DNA from: Sporocytophaga sp.
GTDB taxonomy: Bacteria > Bacteroidota > Bacteroidia > Cytophagales > Cytophagaceae
DNA: 64,000 nt
Reading direction: 5' to 3'
Assembly (NCBI GenBank): GCA_024707265.1
Contig: JANQAB010000002.1
Span: forward strand, 702,188-766,187
Position numbers and translations under genes: made by a program. This document shows, piece after piece, positions 9,627 through 17,298 of the stretch. Position 1 is the stretch's first letter. Every line of letters starts with the position of its first letter. The notes below the pieces were generated by a model, which worked only from the letters and a program-made list of their open reading frames with translations, did not search any database and had not been told where the DNA came from.

Positions 9627-10196
9627 ATGCTTGCAGAAATATTAAAAAAATCTTTTGATAAATATTTTAATGCACCTGTCAAGGCCTGGGAAGAGTTTGC
9701 AAATTTTTGCAAGCCTGTTACATTTGAAAAGGATGAAATAATTAAGCAACAAGATACGACAGAAAAATACTTTTATTTTATTTTGACTGGAAGTGCTGGA
9801 ATATTTCTATGGAAAGAAAATAACTTTGTCTGTCTTGACTTTGCTTTTGAAAATAATTTCTGTTGCGACTATATGTCTTTGCTGTTAAGACAATCTACCC
9901 CATTGCAACTTGTGGCACTTGAAAAATCTGAAATGGTTAAAATTGCAAGTGAAACCTTTTATAAGCTCGGACAGACACCGGTGGGGCAAATCATAGTACA
10001 GATTTCAGCCGAGACTTCTTTCATTGAAAAGCAGCAACAGCAAATTGAACTTTTAACAAAGACGGCAGAAGAAAGATATAAAATTCTATATGACAAATTT
10101 CCAGGAATCGATCAAAGGGTTGCTCAAAAATATATTGCATCCTATCTTGGTATTACGCCTCAAAGTTTAAGCAGAATTCGCAGCACTTCAAAGTGA
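9627..10196 (+). CDS. Crp/Fnr family transcriptional regulator
   Basis: The 189-residue protein carries an N-terminal cyclic-nucleotide-binding-like beta-barrel (CKPVTFEKDEIIKQQDTTEK, then YFILTGSAGIF) and a short C-terminal winged helix (GIDQRVAQKYIASYLGITPQ, then SLSRIRS). This is the common short Bacteroidota Crp group. The arginine and glutamate that bind cAMP in E. coli Crp are not evident, so the effector is unknown. It starts 71 bp upstream of a barrel-protein gene, which may be its target, though this is only positional. Confidence 0.85.
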   Translation: MLAEILKKSFDKYFNAPVKAWEEFANFCKPVTFEKDEIIKQQDTTEKYFYFILTGSAGIFLWKENNFVCLDFAFENNFCCDYMSLLLRQSTPLQLVALEKSEMVKIASETFYKLGQTPVGQIIVQISAETSFIEKQQQQIELLTKTAEERYKILYDKFPGIDQRVAQKYIASYLGITPQSLSRIRSTSK

Positions 10197-10267
10197 TTTT
10201 TTACCCTATGGTAATTTTCTTTAGTCAAATAAAATGAACATTTGCATTAGGAAAAATTGAAATCAAA

Positions 10268-10837
10268 ATGCGAATTATTTTATTTGTTGCTTTGGCCGTT
10301 TTGGCAAACTATTCGTTTGGACAAACAAATTTAGAAGAAAAACCTATTGCTAGAAAAGGTTTTATTATTGGTGGAGGGCTTGGTGCCGGTGTATTAACAC
10401 TGAAAACAAACGACACAGTGAAAGTTTCTTTTTCAACAACTTTACCAAATATTAAAGTTGGATTTATGCTAAACAAAAGGCTTGCATTGTTAGCATTGTT
10501 GCCTGGTGCAAATTATAAGTATAGTGGAAAAGATAGAGGTTTTGAAGGCTTGATTGTTGCAGGTCAATATTGGTTAAAAGACAATTGGTGGGTATTAGGA
10601 GGCACAGGTGTGACCTTTGACGCACCAGCATTTTATACAGTGAAAGATCCGAAAGCAGCAGGGTTTTATACAGGTTTGCCATCTTTTACATTTGCGATGG
10701 GTTATGAAGTCTGGCGCAAAGGTAGGTTTGCTTTAGACTTGCAGTATAGGGTATTCATTGGCCAATCCAATTTACCAGACAATAAACATCGTGAAGGAAT
10801 TTCAAATATGTTTATTGTAGGATTTAATTGGTATTAA
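10268..10837 (+). CDS. Outer-membrane beta-barrel-like protein
   Basis: A signal peptide (MRIILFVALAVLANYSFGQ) is followed by alternating amphipathic strands rich in Gly and aromatic residues (GFIIGGGLGAGVLTL, GFMLNKRLALLALLPG, DNWWVLGGTGVTF, MGYEVWRKGRFALDLQYRVF), ending in an aromatic strand FNWY. This is the pattern of a small outer-membrane beta-barrel of about 8-10 strands. No specific family was recognised. It lies downstream of the Crp-like gene. Confidence 0.68.
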   Translation: MRIILFVALAVLANYSFGQTNLEEKPIARKGFIIGGGLGAGVLTLKTNDTVKVSFSTTLPNIKVGFMLNKRLALLALLPGANYKYSGKDRGFEGLIVAGQYWLKDNWWVLGGTGVTFDAPAFYTVKDPKAAGFYTGLPSFTFAMGYEVWRKGRFALDLQYRVFIGQSNLPDNKHREGISNMFIVGFNWY

Positions 10838-11039
10838 AAGGATAGTAAACAAATGACGGAATGTTATTTTTTGAGTGAAATCGAAATAGCTGTCGTGTAA
10901 GCAATGTTGTGCAAAACATTATGTTTAAAAAATGAAACTATCATGTTCGTAGTCTTCTCTAGTTAAATCTCTTTTTTTTAATCTAAAAAGTGTGACCTTA
11001 CGTTGCTTTGATAACAAGAAAGGATAATTAGGAGGTGGA

Positions 11040-11153
11040 ATGAAAAATCGATTTGTAAACCTTTTTAAGATGATGGCTTCAATTTCTTTTTTTGCCATTG
11101 TAACAACGATATTCACCTTTTATCTTATAGAAAAAGGCAAACAGCAAGAATAG
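11040..11153 (+). CDS. 37-residue single-pass membrane peptide or lost N-terminus of a cytochrome c
   Basis: An ATG with a strong Shine-Dalgarno (TTAGGAGG, 5 bp upstream) opens a 37-codon frame. It has a basic N-terminus (MKNRFVNLFK), a hydrophobic span of about 18 residues (SISFFAIVTTIFTFYLI) and a hydrophilic tail. Strong SD sites are unusual in this window, which supports translation. The next 300 bp are cytochrome-c-like in shifting frames, so this peptide is probably the signal anchor of that broken gene. An independent small protein is the alternative. Confidence 0.55.
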   Translation: MKNRFVNLFKMMASISFFAIVTTIFTFYLIEKGKQQE

Positions 11154-11460
11154 TTTTGGTGTGGTCTTGTGGAGGAAGAGCCATTTGTCTTTGAAAATTT
11201 CTTGGGAGGGATGGATAAGGGGGATTTTAATAAAAACCGGAGAACGGCTGATTAATGATTATTGCAATGCGTGTCATAGTATTGAAAGTTGTGTTGTAGG
11301 GCCTGCGCGCAATAATATTGAAATAAGGCGGCGTAAAAATAGCTTTATAAATTTATCAACAACTCAAAGTCTGTTATAGAATCAAGAGATCTAATGGTAA
11401 GGTGGAAAAGCCAAAGTGTAATTTTACAAAAGCTGCTTCAGTCAGATCGTTTTATTTTTC
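11154..11460 (+). pseudogene. Decayed c-type cytochrome
   Basis: The frame at 11161-11379 contains GERLINDYCNACHSIESCVVG (heme site CxxCH at 11263-11277, followed by the typical VVGPA). The family tail then appears in another frame: FINNSKSVIESRDLM follows directly from 11346 after a frame change, and the frame in between stops early. Upstream, VWSCGGRAICL and similar pieces occur in a third frame. I read this as a cytochrome c gene, whose membrane anchor is the 37-residue ORF before it, broken by at least two shifts. No intact copy is in the window. Confidence 0.6.
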
Positions 11461-11560
11461 AGGTAATAACAACAAGCTTCTCGATTTCATTTTCTTCCCA
11501 TTTGATACTATCTTACGGTTGAATTTGATGAATACCAAAAGCAAGGGAGGTATCAAAATA

Positions 11561-11594
11561 AAGCCCGGAGATAAGACATCTTCGGGCTTTTTGT
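11561..11594. terminator. Bidirectional-type terminator between convergent genes
   Basis: AAGCCCGGAGAT (11561-11572) pairs with ATCTTCGGGCTT (11578-11589) around a five-base loop, and a T-run follows. It lies between the cytochrome remnant and the stop codon of the minus-strand EF-hand gene. Confidence 0.82.
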
Positions 11595-11609
11595 CTTTAC
11601 TATTTGAAT

Positions 11610-13766
11610 TTATTGTGGTAGGTGTATATAACCATACTTCCACAAGATAAAGAATAAAATTCCCGCTAAAATAGATAGTATCAATACCAATGATAAGTAT
11701 GGTCGTTTCTTTTTAGTAAATGGATCATTCAGATTAACCTTTGCCCCTTTAGGTAAATTGGCAAGGCTGGTAAGCGTATTTCCAAAAGGAATATTGACAT
11801 TTGCTCTCGCATTGATGGCCCAACCATTAGCGTCTAATAGAGGTGCAAGGTTTCGTTTTCTTAATTTCAGATATGCCATTACCATAGGAGGGCCGGAAAT
11901 AACTAAAATAAGCCCTATGAATGCTAAAGGCATTTTCCACCACACTAAGCCCATGAATCCGGCAACAATAGAAACCGCTGCTGAGCCTATTGCTCCTAAA
12001 GCTAAACCTATCGCAGCAAAAATTCCGACGAACTTTCCAACATCAAAGGGTTGAGCAGGTGGTTTGGGTGCTGCCGTAGTAACGATTTCCGTAGATGTAT
12101 CTTCAATGCTTTTGGTAGATTTAGTATCTATATTAGCCTCTTGCTCAGCAGCAATTTTATTGATCTGGGTTTCTATAAATCTGTAAACTTTTTTATATGG
12201 AGACCAGAATGCCTGGGCAATACTGATAGGATTGTCAATGATTTTTATGATTGTTGCATCCCAATCTCTCCCATATCTGTCATAGAATAAGGCATTTCTT
12301 CCAACAACTAAATTATCTATATCTCCGTTGGTCAATGCTGCTACAATTGTCATCTTTTCACTACTGATTCTGGATACACATTCGCAATAAAGCAGGAACA
12401 TCCCACTATAGGTGCTCATAGTATAATGTTTGGGAAGATCTATAACTCTGATACAAAGATCGCAGCTCCTTTGATCTATGTATAATGTTCCTGCCTGAAA
12501 TATCGCTTTTGCATCGGGAGAATAAAAATCGTAGAAGGTAACAAAGTTCTTTAGCAGAGTATATAAGTCACGGTAATAGCGGACAAGCTGATCAACTAAA
12601 ATAATATTATTGGCCTCATGCTCCAGGGAGATATCTTCAGCAATCAGAGATTTCAATTCTTCCGGATGGTTACTGGCCAGAATTTCGCGCACACGGCCAA
12701 TTCCCAATGGGGCAACCAAAGTTCCGACCGCTTCTGCTTTCCATTGAACATAAGCTGTAAATATATCAGAGATAACATTCCAGTCAGCTTCGCTCAGCGT
12801 TTTTTGATTTGGGAATAGTTTATTTGCTATGAACTTGTTAAAGGAGTTCATGGTAGTTTCCCAAGCGGGATTAATTCCTGTATCCAATGGTAAATCTTTT
12901 TTAGCCTCAATTTTCGCTAGAGGATAACCAGCAATTTCTTCTATACAGGTTGAAAGGTCCTTTGTACTTATTGCTTCAACACGGGCAACCAGCAAATTCA
13001 AAACGTCGGTTGAGCGAGGATCGAATGCTGATAATTTACAACGCAGAAAATAATCATCAATCTTGGATTTAATTGCGGAATAGTATTGATACGCTTCTTC
13101 TGTCTGCTCTCCGAATGGAAAAATGGAGGTTGTATAAGCATCTGCTTTTTCATGCCAGCTTGCATACAGTTTACATTGTTCCAGAAAGGATGTAAGATGC
13201 TCCAGAGAAACTCCTTGCTTTCCACCTCTGTCTGTTGAAGAACCAATGCAGGATATCACTTCATTGAGAAGTTGGATTAGTTTAGAATCAGTTGTGGTAT
13301 CCTCCGTGATAATACCATCTCCATTAAATTTTGATGAAGCAAATATTTTTGTAATGTCTGAGGTCTCTTCCACAGTCAATACTTCAGAATCTTCCTTGTT
13401 GATATTCTTCAGAATGACTTTAGCAGAAGATAAAAGTTTGCGTCCTGCTTCGGTTTGATCATTAATGGCTGATATAGGAAAGCTTGCTTCCTGCTTCAAT
13501 AAATCATCAGGATTTTTAATGACAGACGTAACCCAGTTGACAGCTGTTACAATTTCAGGAACACGAATCTTCCCGTCTTTATCAGTATCAATCAACTCTA
13601 ATGTTTTTGGGTCAATTTCAAGATCATGAACGGGACAACTCAATGCTGTCCATAACTTTTGATCCAGCGTGCCTAGATGTATAAGGTCCTGGCCAGATTC
13701 GATGTTAACCCGTTTTATGCCTCCAACGGTAGAGAAATTCCAGGTATGGGTATGAGTATTCTTCAT
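11610..13766 (-). CDS. Large EF-hand protein with C-terminal membrane segments
   Basis: The 718-residue product begins MKNTHTHTWNF and has a canonical EF-hand loop, DTDKDGKIRVPE, near residues 60-71, and a second, weaker loop, FNGDGIITED, near 150. The middle 400 residues are predicted helical and unassigned. Near residues 585-640 there are two hydrophobic segments (FVGIFAAIGLALGAIGSAAV and a following pair), and a last one at the C-terminus (LVLILSILAGILFFILW). It is probably a calcium-responsive inner-membrane protein with a large cytoplasmic part; the family occurs in other bacteria but has no known function. Monocistronic. Confidence 0.7.
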   Translation of the reverse strand: MKNTHTHTWNFSTVGGIKRVNIESGQDLIHLGTLDQKLWTALSCPVHDLEIDPKTLELIDTDKDGKIRVPEIVTAVNWVTSVIKNPDDLLKQEASFPISAINDQTEAGRKLLSSAKVILKNINKEDSEVLTVEETSDITKIFASSKFNGDGIITEDTTTDSKLIQLLNEVISCIGSSTDRGGKQGVSLEHLTSFLEQCKLYASWHEKADAYTTSIFPFGEQTEEAYQYYSAIKSKIDDYFLRCKLSAFDPRSTDVLNLLVARVEAISTKDLSTCIEEIAGYPLAKIEAKKDLPLDTGINPAWETTMNSFNKFIANKLFPNQKTLSEADWNVISDIFTAYVQWKAEAVGTLVAPLGIGRVREILASNHPEELKSLIAEDISLEHEANNIILVDQLVRYYRDLYTLLKNFVTFYDFYSPDAKAIFQAGTLYIDQRSCDLCIRVIDLPKHYTMSTYSGMFLLYCECVSRISSEKMTIVAALTNGDIDNLVVGRNALFYDRYGRDWDATIIKIIDNPISIAQAFWSPYKKVYRFIETQINKIAAEQEANIDTKSTKSIEDTSTEIVTTAAPKPPAQPFDVGKFVGIFAAIGLALGAIGSAAVSIVAGFMGLVWWKMPLAFIGLILVISGPPMVMAYLKLRKRNLAPLLDANGWAINARANVNIPFGNTLTSLANLPKGAKVNLNDPFTKKKRPYLSLVLILSILAGILFFILWKYGYIHLPQ

Positions 13767-14181
13767 CGAGACGAATGCTATTGGAAAATTGAAATAGTGT
13801 GTTTTAAATAAGAAAAGTTAAATTAATAAATTTCATGCAGTGTAAAAAATGGATGTAAGACTTGTAATCATTGAGAGTACATTTATATTTATGTAAATCA
13901 TATTATCAAATAAAGACTTTGTGTTTTAAGTGTAAGTAATTGTAATTTAGATTGTACAATGAATTGTAATGTTTGGTAAGTAAAGGGATTTTTACCACTG
14001 ATAATTGCATAAATTACCTTATGTTTTCTTTGTAATTTCTTGTTGCTCAGGTGAATGAAAAAGTAGAATATAAGAGTCCTGAGTGAATATACTAGTTTGT
14101 GTCTCTTTTCTAATATCTGTTAAAAAAGTTTTGGATTTGAGAAATGTCTTTTTTTTATAGATTTGTAAAAAAACAATTAAT
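13767..14181. other. AT-rich intergenic promoter region
   Basis: About 415 bp separate two divergent genes. TAGATTTG at 14158-14165 fits the Bacteroidota -7 motif TAnnTTTG, but it lies very close to the proposed start at 14182. Several TTGTAAT-like pieces repeat loosely at 13927-13970. I saw no ORF, hairpin or RNA gene. Confidence 0.35.
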
Positions 14182-14724
14182 TTGATTTTTACTGTTCAAC
14201 ATACTTGTAAAAAGGAAGGGGATGAAGAGTTTGTTCTTAAAAATATACCTTTCTTGTCTGAATATGATCCCGAGCAGAATAAAAAACCATTTTTAGGCGA
14301 AGGGTATTATTTTTGGGATTACAATGAAGATTATGCAAAGTTTTGGGGAAGATTACACTATAATAACAAATTTTACGTTTGTGAGGCAGATATAGAGGTT
14401 GATCATGAAAAAGATGGGTTTTATTTAGATTTGGTCGGTAATAGAAAACATTTAGTGTTTTTTGTAGATTTATTGAGAGAATTTAACCTAATTCATGAAG
14501 AGGGAACAAAAGGTATTGACCTTTGTTATATTATTAATTACTTAAGAAAAGAATGTCCTGAGGAGGCTTTCCCTTTTAAGGTGATTAGAGCGGTTGATTA
14601 TAAGAATAAGGAAAAAGCTGGAATTAAAATTGATTTTAACGATAAAGGGGAGAAAAGGAGTTATACAATATTAAATCCAAGGATAATAATTTCTTTTTTA
14701 AAAGAGAAGAAATTAATTATATAA
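14182..14724 (+). CDS. ADP-ribosyltransferase-like protein, candidate toxin
   Basis: This 180-residue protein has features of the ART/PARP-like fold: an N-terminal TVQHTCKKE (His7-Thr8, where ARTs have an H-x-T strand) and a second motif PFLGEGYYFWDYNEDYAKFW (residues 36-55), like the G-x-G-Y/F-Y-(F/L) aromatic NAD site. A catalytic glutamate is not evident. The start is a TTG; no ATG fits and a stop codon lies 21 bp upstream. It is the first gene of a three-gene cassette that ends with a SecB-like chaperone, which points to a toxin. The fold assignment is inference from motifs only. Confidence 0.5.
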   Translation: MIFTVQHTCKKEGDEEFVLKNIPFLSEYDPEQNKKPFLGEGYYFWDYNEDYAKFWGRLHYNNKFYVCEADIEVDHEKDGFYLDLVGNRKHLVFFVDLLREFNLIHEEGTKGIDLCYIINYLRKECPEEAFPFKVIRAVDYKNKEKAGIKIDFNDKGEKRSYTILNPRIIISFLKEKKLII

Positions 14725-14761
14725 AAGAACCTTTTATTAAATTTGCAACGTAAATAAAAGT

Positions 14762-15085
14762 ATGGAAGCTTTAGAAAAAGCCAAATTAGCTTTAAAAAAG
14801 TACCTCTTGGAAAATAAAGAGAAGGTTGCTGCTGATTTGGATGAAATGCGTAAAAAATCAGAGGGGAAAGATATCTATAATTATATAGATATTGTTTCTA
14901 GTGCTTTTTCTTTTGAAGAAGTAACCCTTTCAAAAGAAGTTATATATGACTATTCATTTCAGAAGATTGATTGTTATCACTTAATAAATGAATGGGTAGA
15001 AGACTTCTGGACGTTGCCAAGTAAGGAAGGAACTGAAGGTACAAAAAAGACTTTGAAATTTTTTCAGAGTCTTTTTTTTTTATAA
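14762..15085 (+). CDS. Small helical protein, candidate antitoxin
   Basis: This 107-codon frame lies 37 bp after the ART-like gene. The first 40 residues are highly charged and helical (ALEKAKLALKKYLLENKEK), and the later part has aromatic, aggregation-prone segments (YHLINEWVEDFWTLP near residues 72-86). The last ten codons run into a terminator-like hairpin, so the native C-terminus may differ. I do not recognise the family. By position between an ART-like gene and a SecB-like chaperone it would be the antitoxin whose C-terminal region the chaperone protects; this is inference. Confidence 0.5.
   Translation: MEALEKAKLALKKYLLENKEKVAADLDEMRKKSEGKDIYNYIDIVSSAFSFEEVTLSKEVIYDYSFQKIDCYHLINEWVEDFWTLPSKEGTEGTKKTLKFFQSLFFL
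15043..15080 (+). terminator. Terminator-like hairpin inside the cassette
   Basis: AAAAAAGACTTTGAAA (15043-15058) pairs with TTTCAGAGTCTTTTTT (15062-15077) with one wobble and a three-base loop, then further T residues. It overlaps the end of the 107-codon frame and lies 15 bp before the SecB-like start, so it could reduce readthrough into the chaperone gene. Confidence 0.65.
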
Positions 15086-15094
15086 TATTGCAAT

Positions 15095-15515
15095 ATGATT
15101 GAAGCACAAAGAGCGGCGTTTTCCTTTGAATCATTTAAGGTTCCTAAATTTTCTTACGATGAGGGTAATCATAATGGCTCAAATATTAAACTTGGACTTA
15201 GCCCAAGTGGAATATACAATTCTGCTACAGGAGAATTTGAGTTAACGTTAGTGTTTATGACCCACGACGCTTCCAATTTAGACAAAGTTATTTTTCAACT
15301 TACCTCAATTGCAATTTTTAGATTTGATTCAACTCCTAAACTGGAGGAGATTCCATCTTTTTTTTTATAAAAATGCAATTGCAATTATGTTTCCTTATCT
15401 CCGTGCGTTTATTAGCACACTAACTCTTCAAGCTAATACAAAAATTCTTAAGCTTGGCTTGATGAATCTTTCCGATCTTGAGAAGCCATTAAAGGAAAAT
15501 ACCTCGGAGATTTAA
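15095..15515 (+). CDS. SecB-like chaperone, one-base frameshift in a T9 run
   Basis: Read across the break, the protein is about 139 residues, the usual SecB length. It has the SecB strand pattern (GEFELTLVFMTHDASNLDKV, then VIFQLTSIAIFRF), the IPSFF-YKNAIAI joint and the hallmark FPYLRAFISTLTLQANTK. The first frame stops at 15368-15370 right after a run of nine T (15358-15366); with eight T the frame continues cleanly to 15515. SecB binds unfolded precursors; solitary copies next to toxin-antitoxin pairs act as antitoxin chaperones. The normal housekeeping SecB is the alternative role. Confidence 0.75.
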
Positions 15516-15809
15516 TTTCCTATCTGTAAAAACAACTTAGGTACAACATTAGGTAAGACAATATGGCTAAGTAGTTACAATTAAAAGTATTTTTCTGTAG
15601 TTTAAATAATTATTTAATAATTGTTAGCTTCAGGACTGTGTTGTACAATGTAGTTAAAGTAAGGAATAATCTAATTTAAGCATCTTTGAATAATGATTCA
15701 ACCTTGTTTATAAAAGATTGAGTGAAGAGAACGAGAACAATTTTTCTATAAGTCGTGAAAATAAAAGAGGGGTGAGTTTCCTGTAACAGGTGACTGGAGA
15801 TACAAAAGA

Positions 15810-15846
15810 AAAAGCCATTTTATTTTACAGTAAAATGGCTTTTATC
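15810..15846. terminator. Bidirectional terminator
   Basis: AAAAGCCATTTTA (15810-15822) pairs perfectly with TAAAATGGCTTTT (15831-15843) around an eight-base loop. On the minus strand it follows the TolC gene by 27 bp. The stretch from 15516 to here has no gene. Confidence 0.85.
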
Positions 15847-15870
15847 ATTCTGATGAAATCATTTTTTAAT

Positions 15871-17298
15871 TTACCATCCGCCCCCTAATGCCTGGTAAAT
15901 ATTGACCATTGCATTCATCTGAGCTTTTTTGGTTTCAATCAAATCAAACCTTGCATCCAGTGCATCACGCTGGGTCATCAATACCTCCATGTAATCCGCA
16001 CGGGCCGAGTTGAAAAGACCTGTTGAGATATCGATGGATCTCGTAAGGGCCTCTACTTCTTTTACTTTCAGGTTATAGCTGTTTTTCATGTTGCTGATAT
16101 TCGCTACCTGATTGGATACTTCCATATAAGCTCTTAAGACAGTACGTTCATAGTTGTAAACAGCCTGGATTTGCTTTGCATTAGCAGAATTATAATAAGC
16201 CTTTATGCCATTTCTGTTAACAAGAGGCTGCACCAGTTCGCCTGCTAGCATATACAAAATAGACTCCGGTGATTTTATCAGGTAATTGGGATTGTAAGCA
16301 TTATATCCAACACTTCCGGTAATTCTGAAAGAAGGGTAGAAGTTGGCTTTGGCCACTTTTACATCCAGCTTGGCAGCTTCAAGATCCTGTTCCGATTGCT
16401 TAATGTCGGGTCTGTTTTGTAACAACTGTGATGGAATACCAACATGTATGGAATCAGGAGTCAATTCTGTAAAGTTGTGAGCATTCCTTGCTATAGGTTG
16501 AGGAAATCTACCTACAAGAAAATTAATCCAGTTCTCCGTTTCTGTTATTCTCTGCAGTATAGCATATTGACGGCTTTGGTTTTTCAGAACTTCAGCTTCA
16601 AACTTCCGGACAGGTAATTCTGTAACCTTAGCAGCTTCTTTTTCCAATCTCACAATGTGGAGCGCATTCTGCTGAATCTCTATATTCTTCTTAAGGATCT
16701 CCAACTGATTGTCTAATGCCAGCAGCTCATAATATGAATTTGCTATCTCTGCTATTAGTTCGGTAACCATGAAGTTCCTTCCTTCGGAAGATGCCAGATA
16801 CCTATGCACAGCAGATTTTTTTGCATTACGCAGCTTTTTCCAGATATCCACTTCCCATGAGGCTCTGGCAGCTATGATAAGATCAGTGAAAGGCTCAGGA
16901 AAACGTTTTCCAGGTGCTATCTCTAAATTTTCATCAACTGCTCCAGGTCTTGTATATCTTCCCATTTTATCCAGACCTGCACCAACACCAATGTCTATGT
17001 TGGGTAGGTAGTCGCCTTTTCTGGCTCTGATTTCGTTTCTGGCTATATTGATCTCCTGCGCTATAATATTCAGCTCCTGGTTATTTTTAAGAGCAGTATC
17101 TATAAGTACATTCAGGTAAGGATCATGAAAGAAATTCTTCCAGTTAACTTTTGCCGTATTTGTTGAATCCTCCGGACTATTATACTTTGCAGGAACAGTC
17201 TTATTTTCGGTTTTGTGTATAATGGACGGTATACATGCAGTACACAAGAGAGAAATACTTACTATCCTGAAGTGTTTAAAAAATTTATATTTAAGCAT
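15871..17298 (-). CDS. Outer-membrane efflux lipoprotein, TolC/NodT family
   Basis: The 475-residue product has a lipoprotein signal (ISLLCTAC, probable acylated Cys22) and two TolC repeats with the typical long helices, LDNQLEILKKNIEIQQNALH and LQNRPDIKQSEQDLEAAKLD (the RPD-x-x-x-A/S-E motif), ending in YQALGGGW as in the NodT group. It forms the outer-membrane exit duct of the RND pump encoded just upstream. The start overlaps the pump gene's stop by 8 bp, so the two are translationally coupled. Third gene of the operon. Confidence 0.93.
   Translation of the reverse strand: MLKYKFFKHFRIVSISLLCTACIPSIIHKTENKTVPAKYNSPEDSTNTAKVNWKNFFHDPYLNVLIDTALKNNQELNIIAQEINIARNEIRARKGDYLPNIDIGVGAGLDKMGRYTRPGAVDENLEIAPGKRFPEPFTDLIIAARASWEVDIWKKLRNAKKSAVHRYLASSEGRNFMVTELIAEIANSYYELLALDNQLEILKKNIEIQQNALHIVRLEKEAAKVTELPVRKFEAEVLKNQSRQYAILQRITETENWINFLVGRFPQPIARNAHNFTELTPDSIHVGIPSQLLQNRPDIKQSEQDLEAAKLDVKVAKANFYPSFRITGSVGYNAYNPNYLIKSPESILYMLAGELVQPLVNRNGIKAYYNSANAKQIQAVYNYERTVLRAYMEVSNQVANISNMKNSYNLKVKEVEALTRSIDISTGLFNSARADYMEVLMTQRDALDARFDLIETKKAQMNAMVNIYQALGGGW

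Noticed and set aside
11402-11650. ORF of 82 codons after the cytochrome remnant
   Set aside because: It overlaps the terminator and the end of the convergent gene, and has no protein-like pattern beyond the cytochrome tail in another frame.
12998-13246. Extra ORFs on both strands inside the EF-hand gene and other long genes
   Set aside because: They are frame shadows with poor composition; the long gene on the other frame has clear domain patterns.
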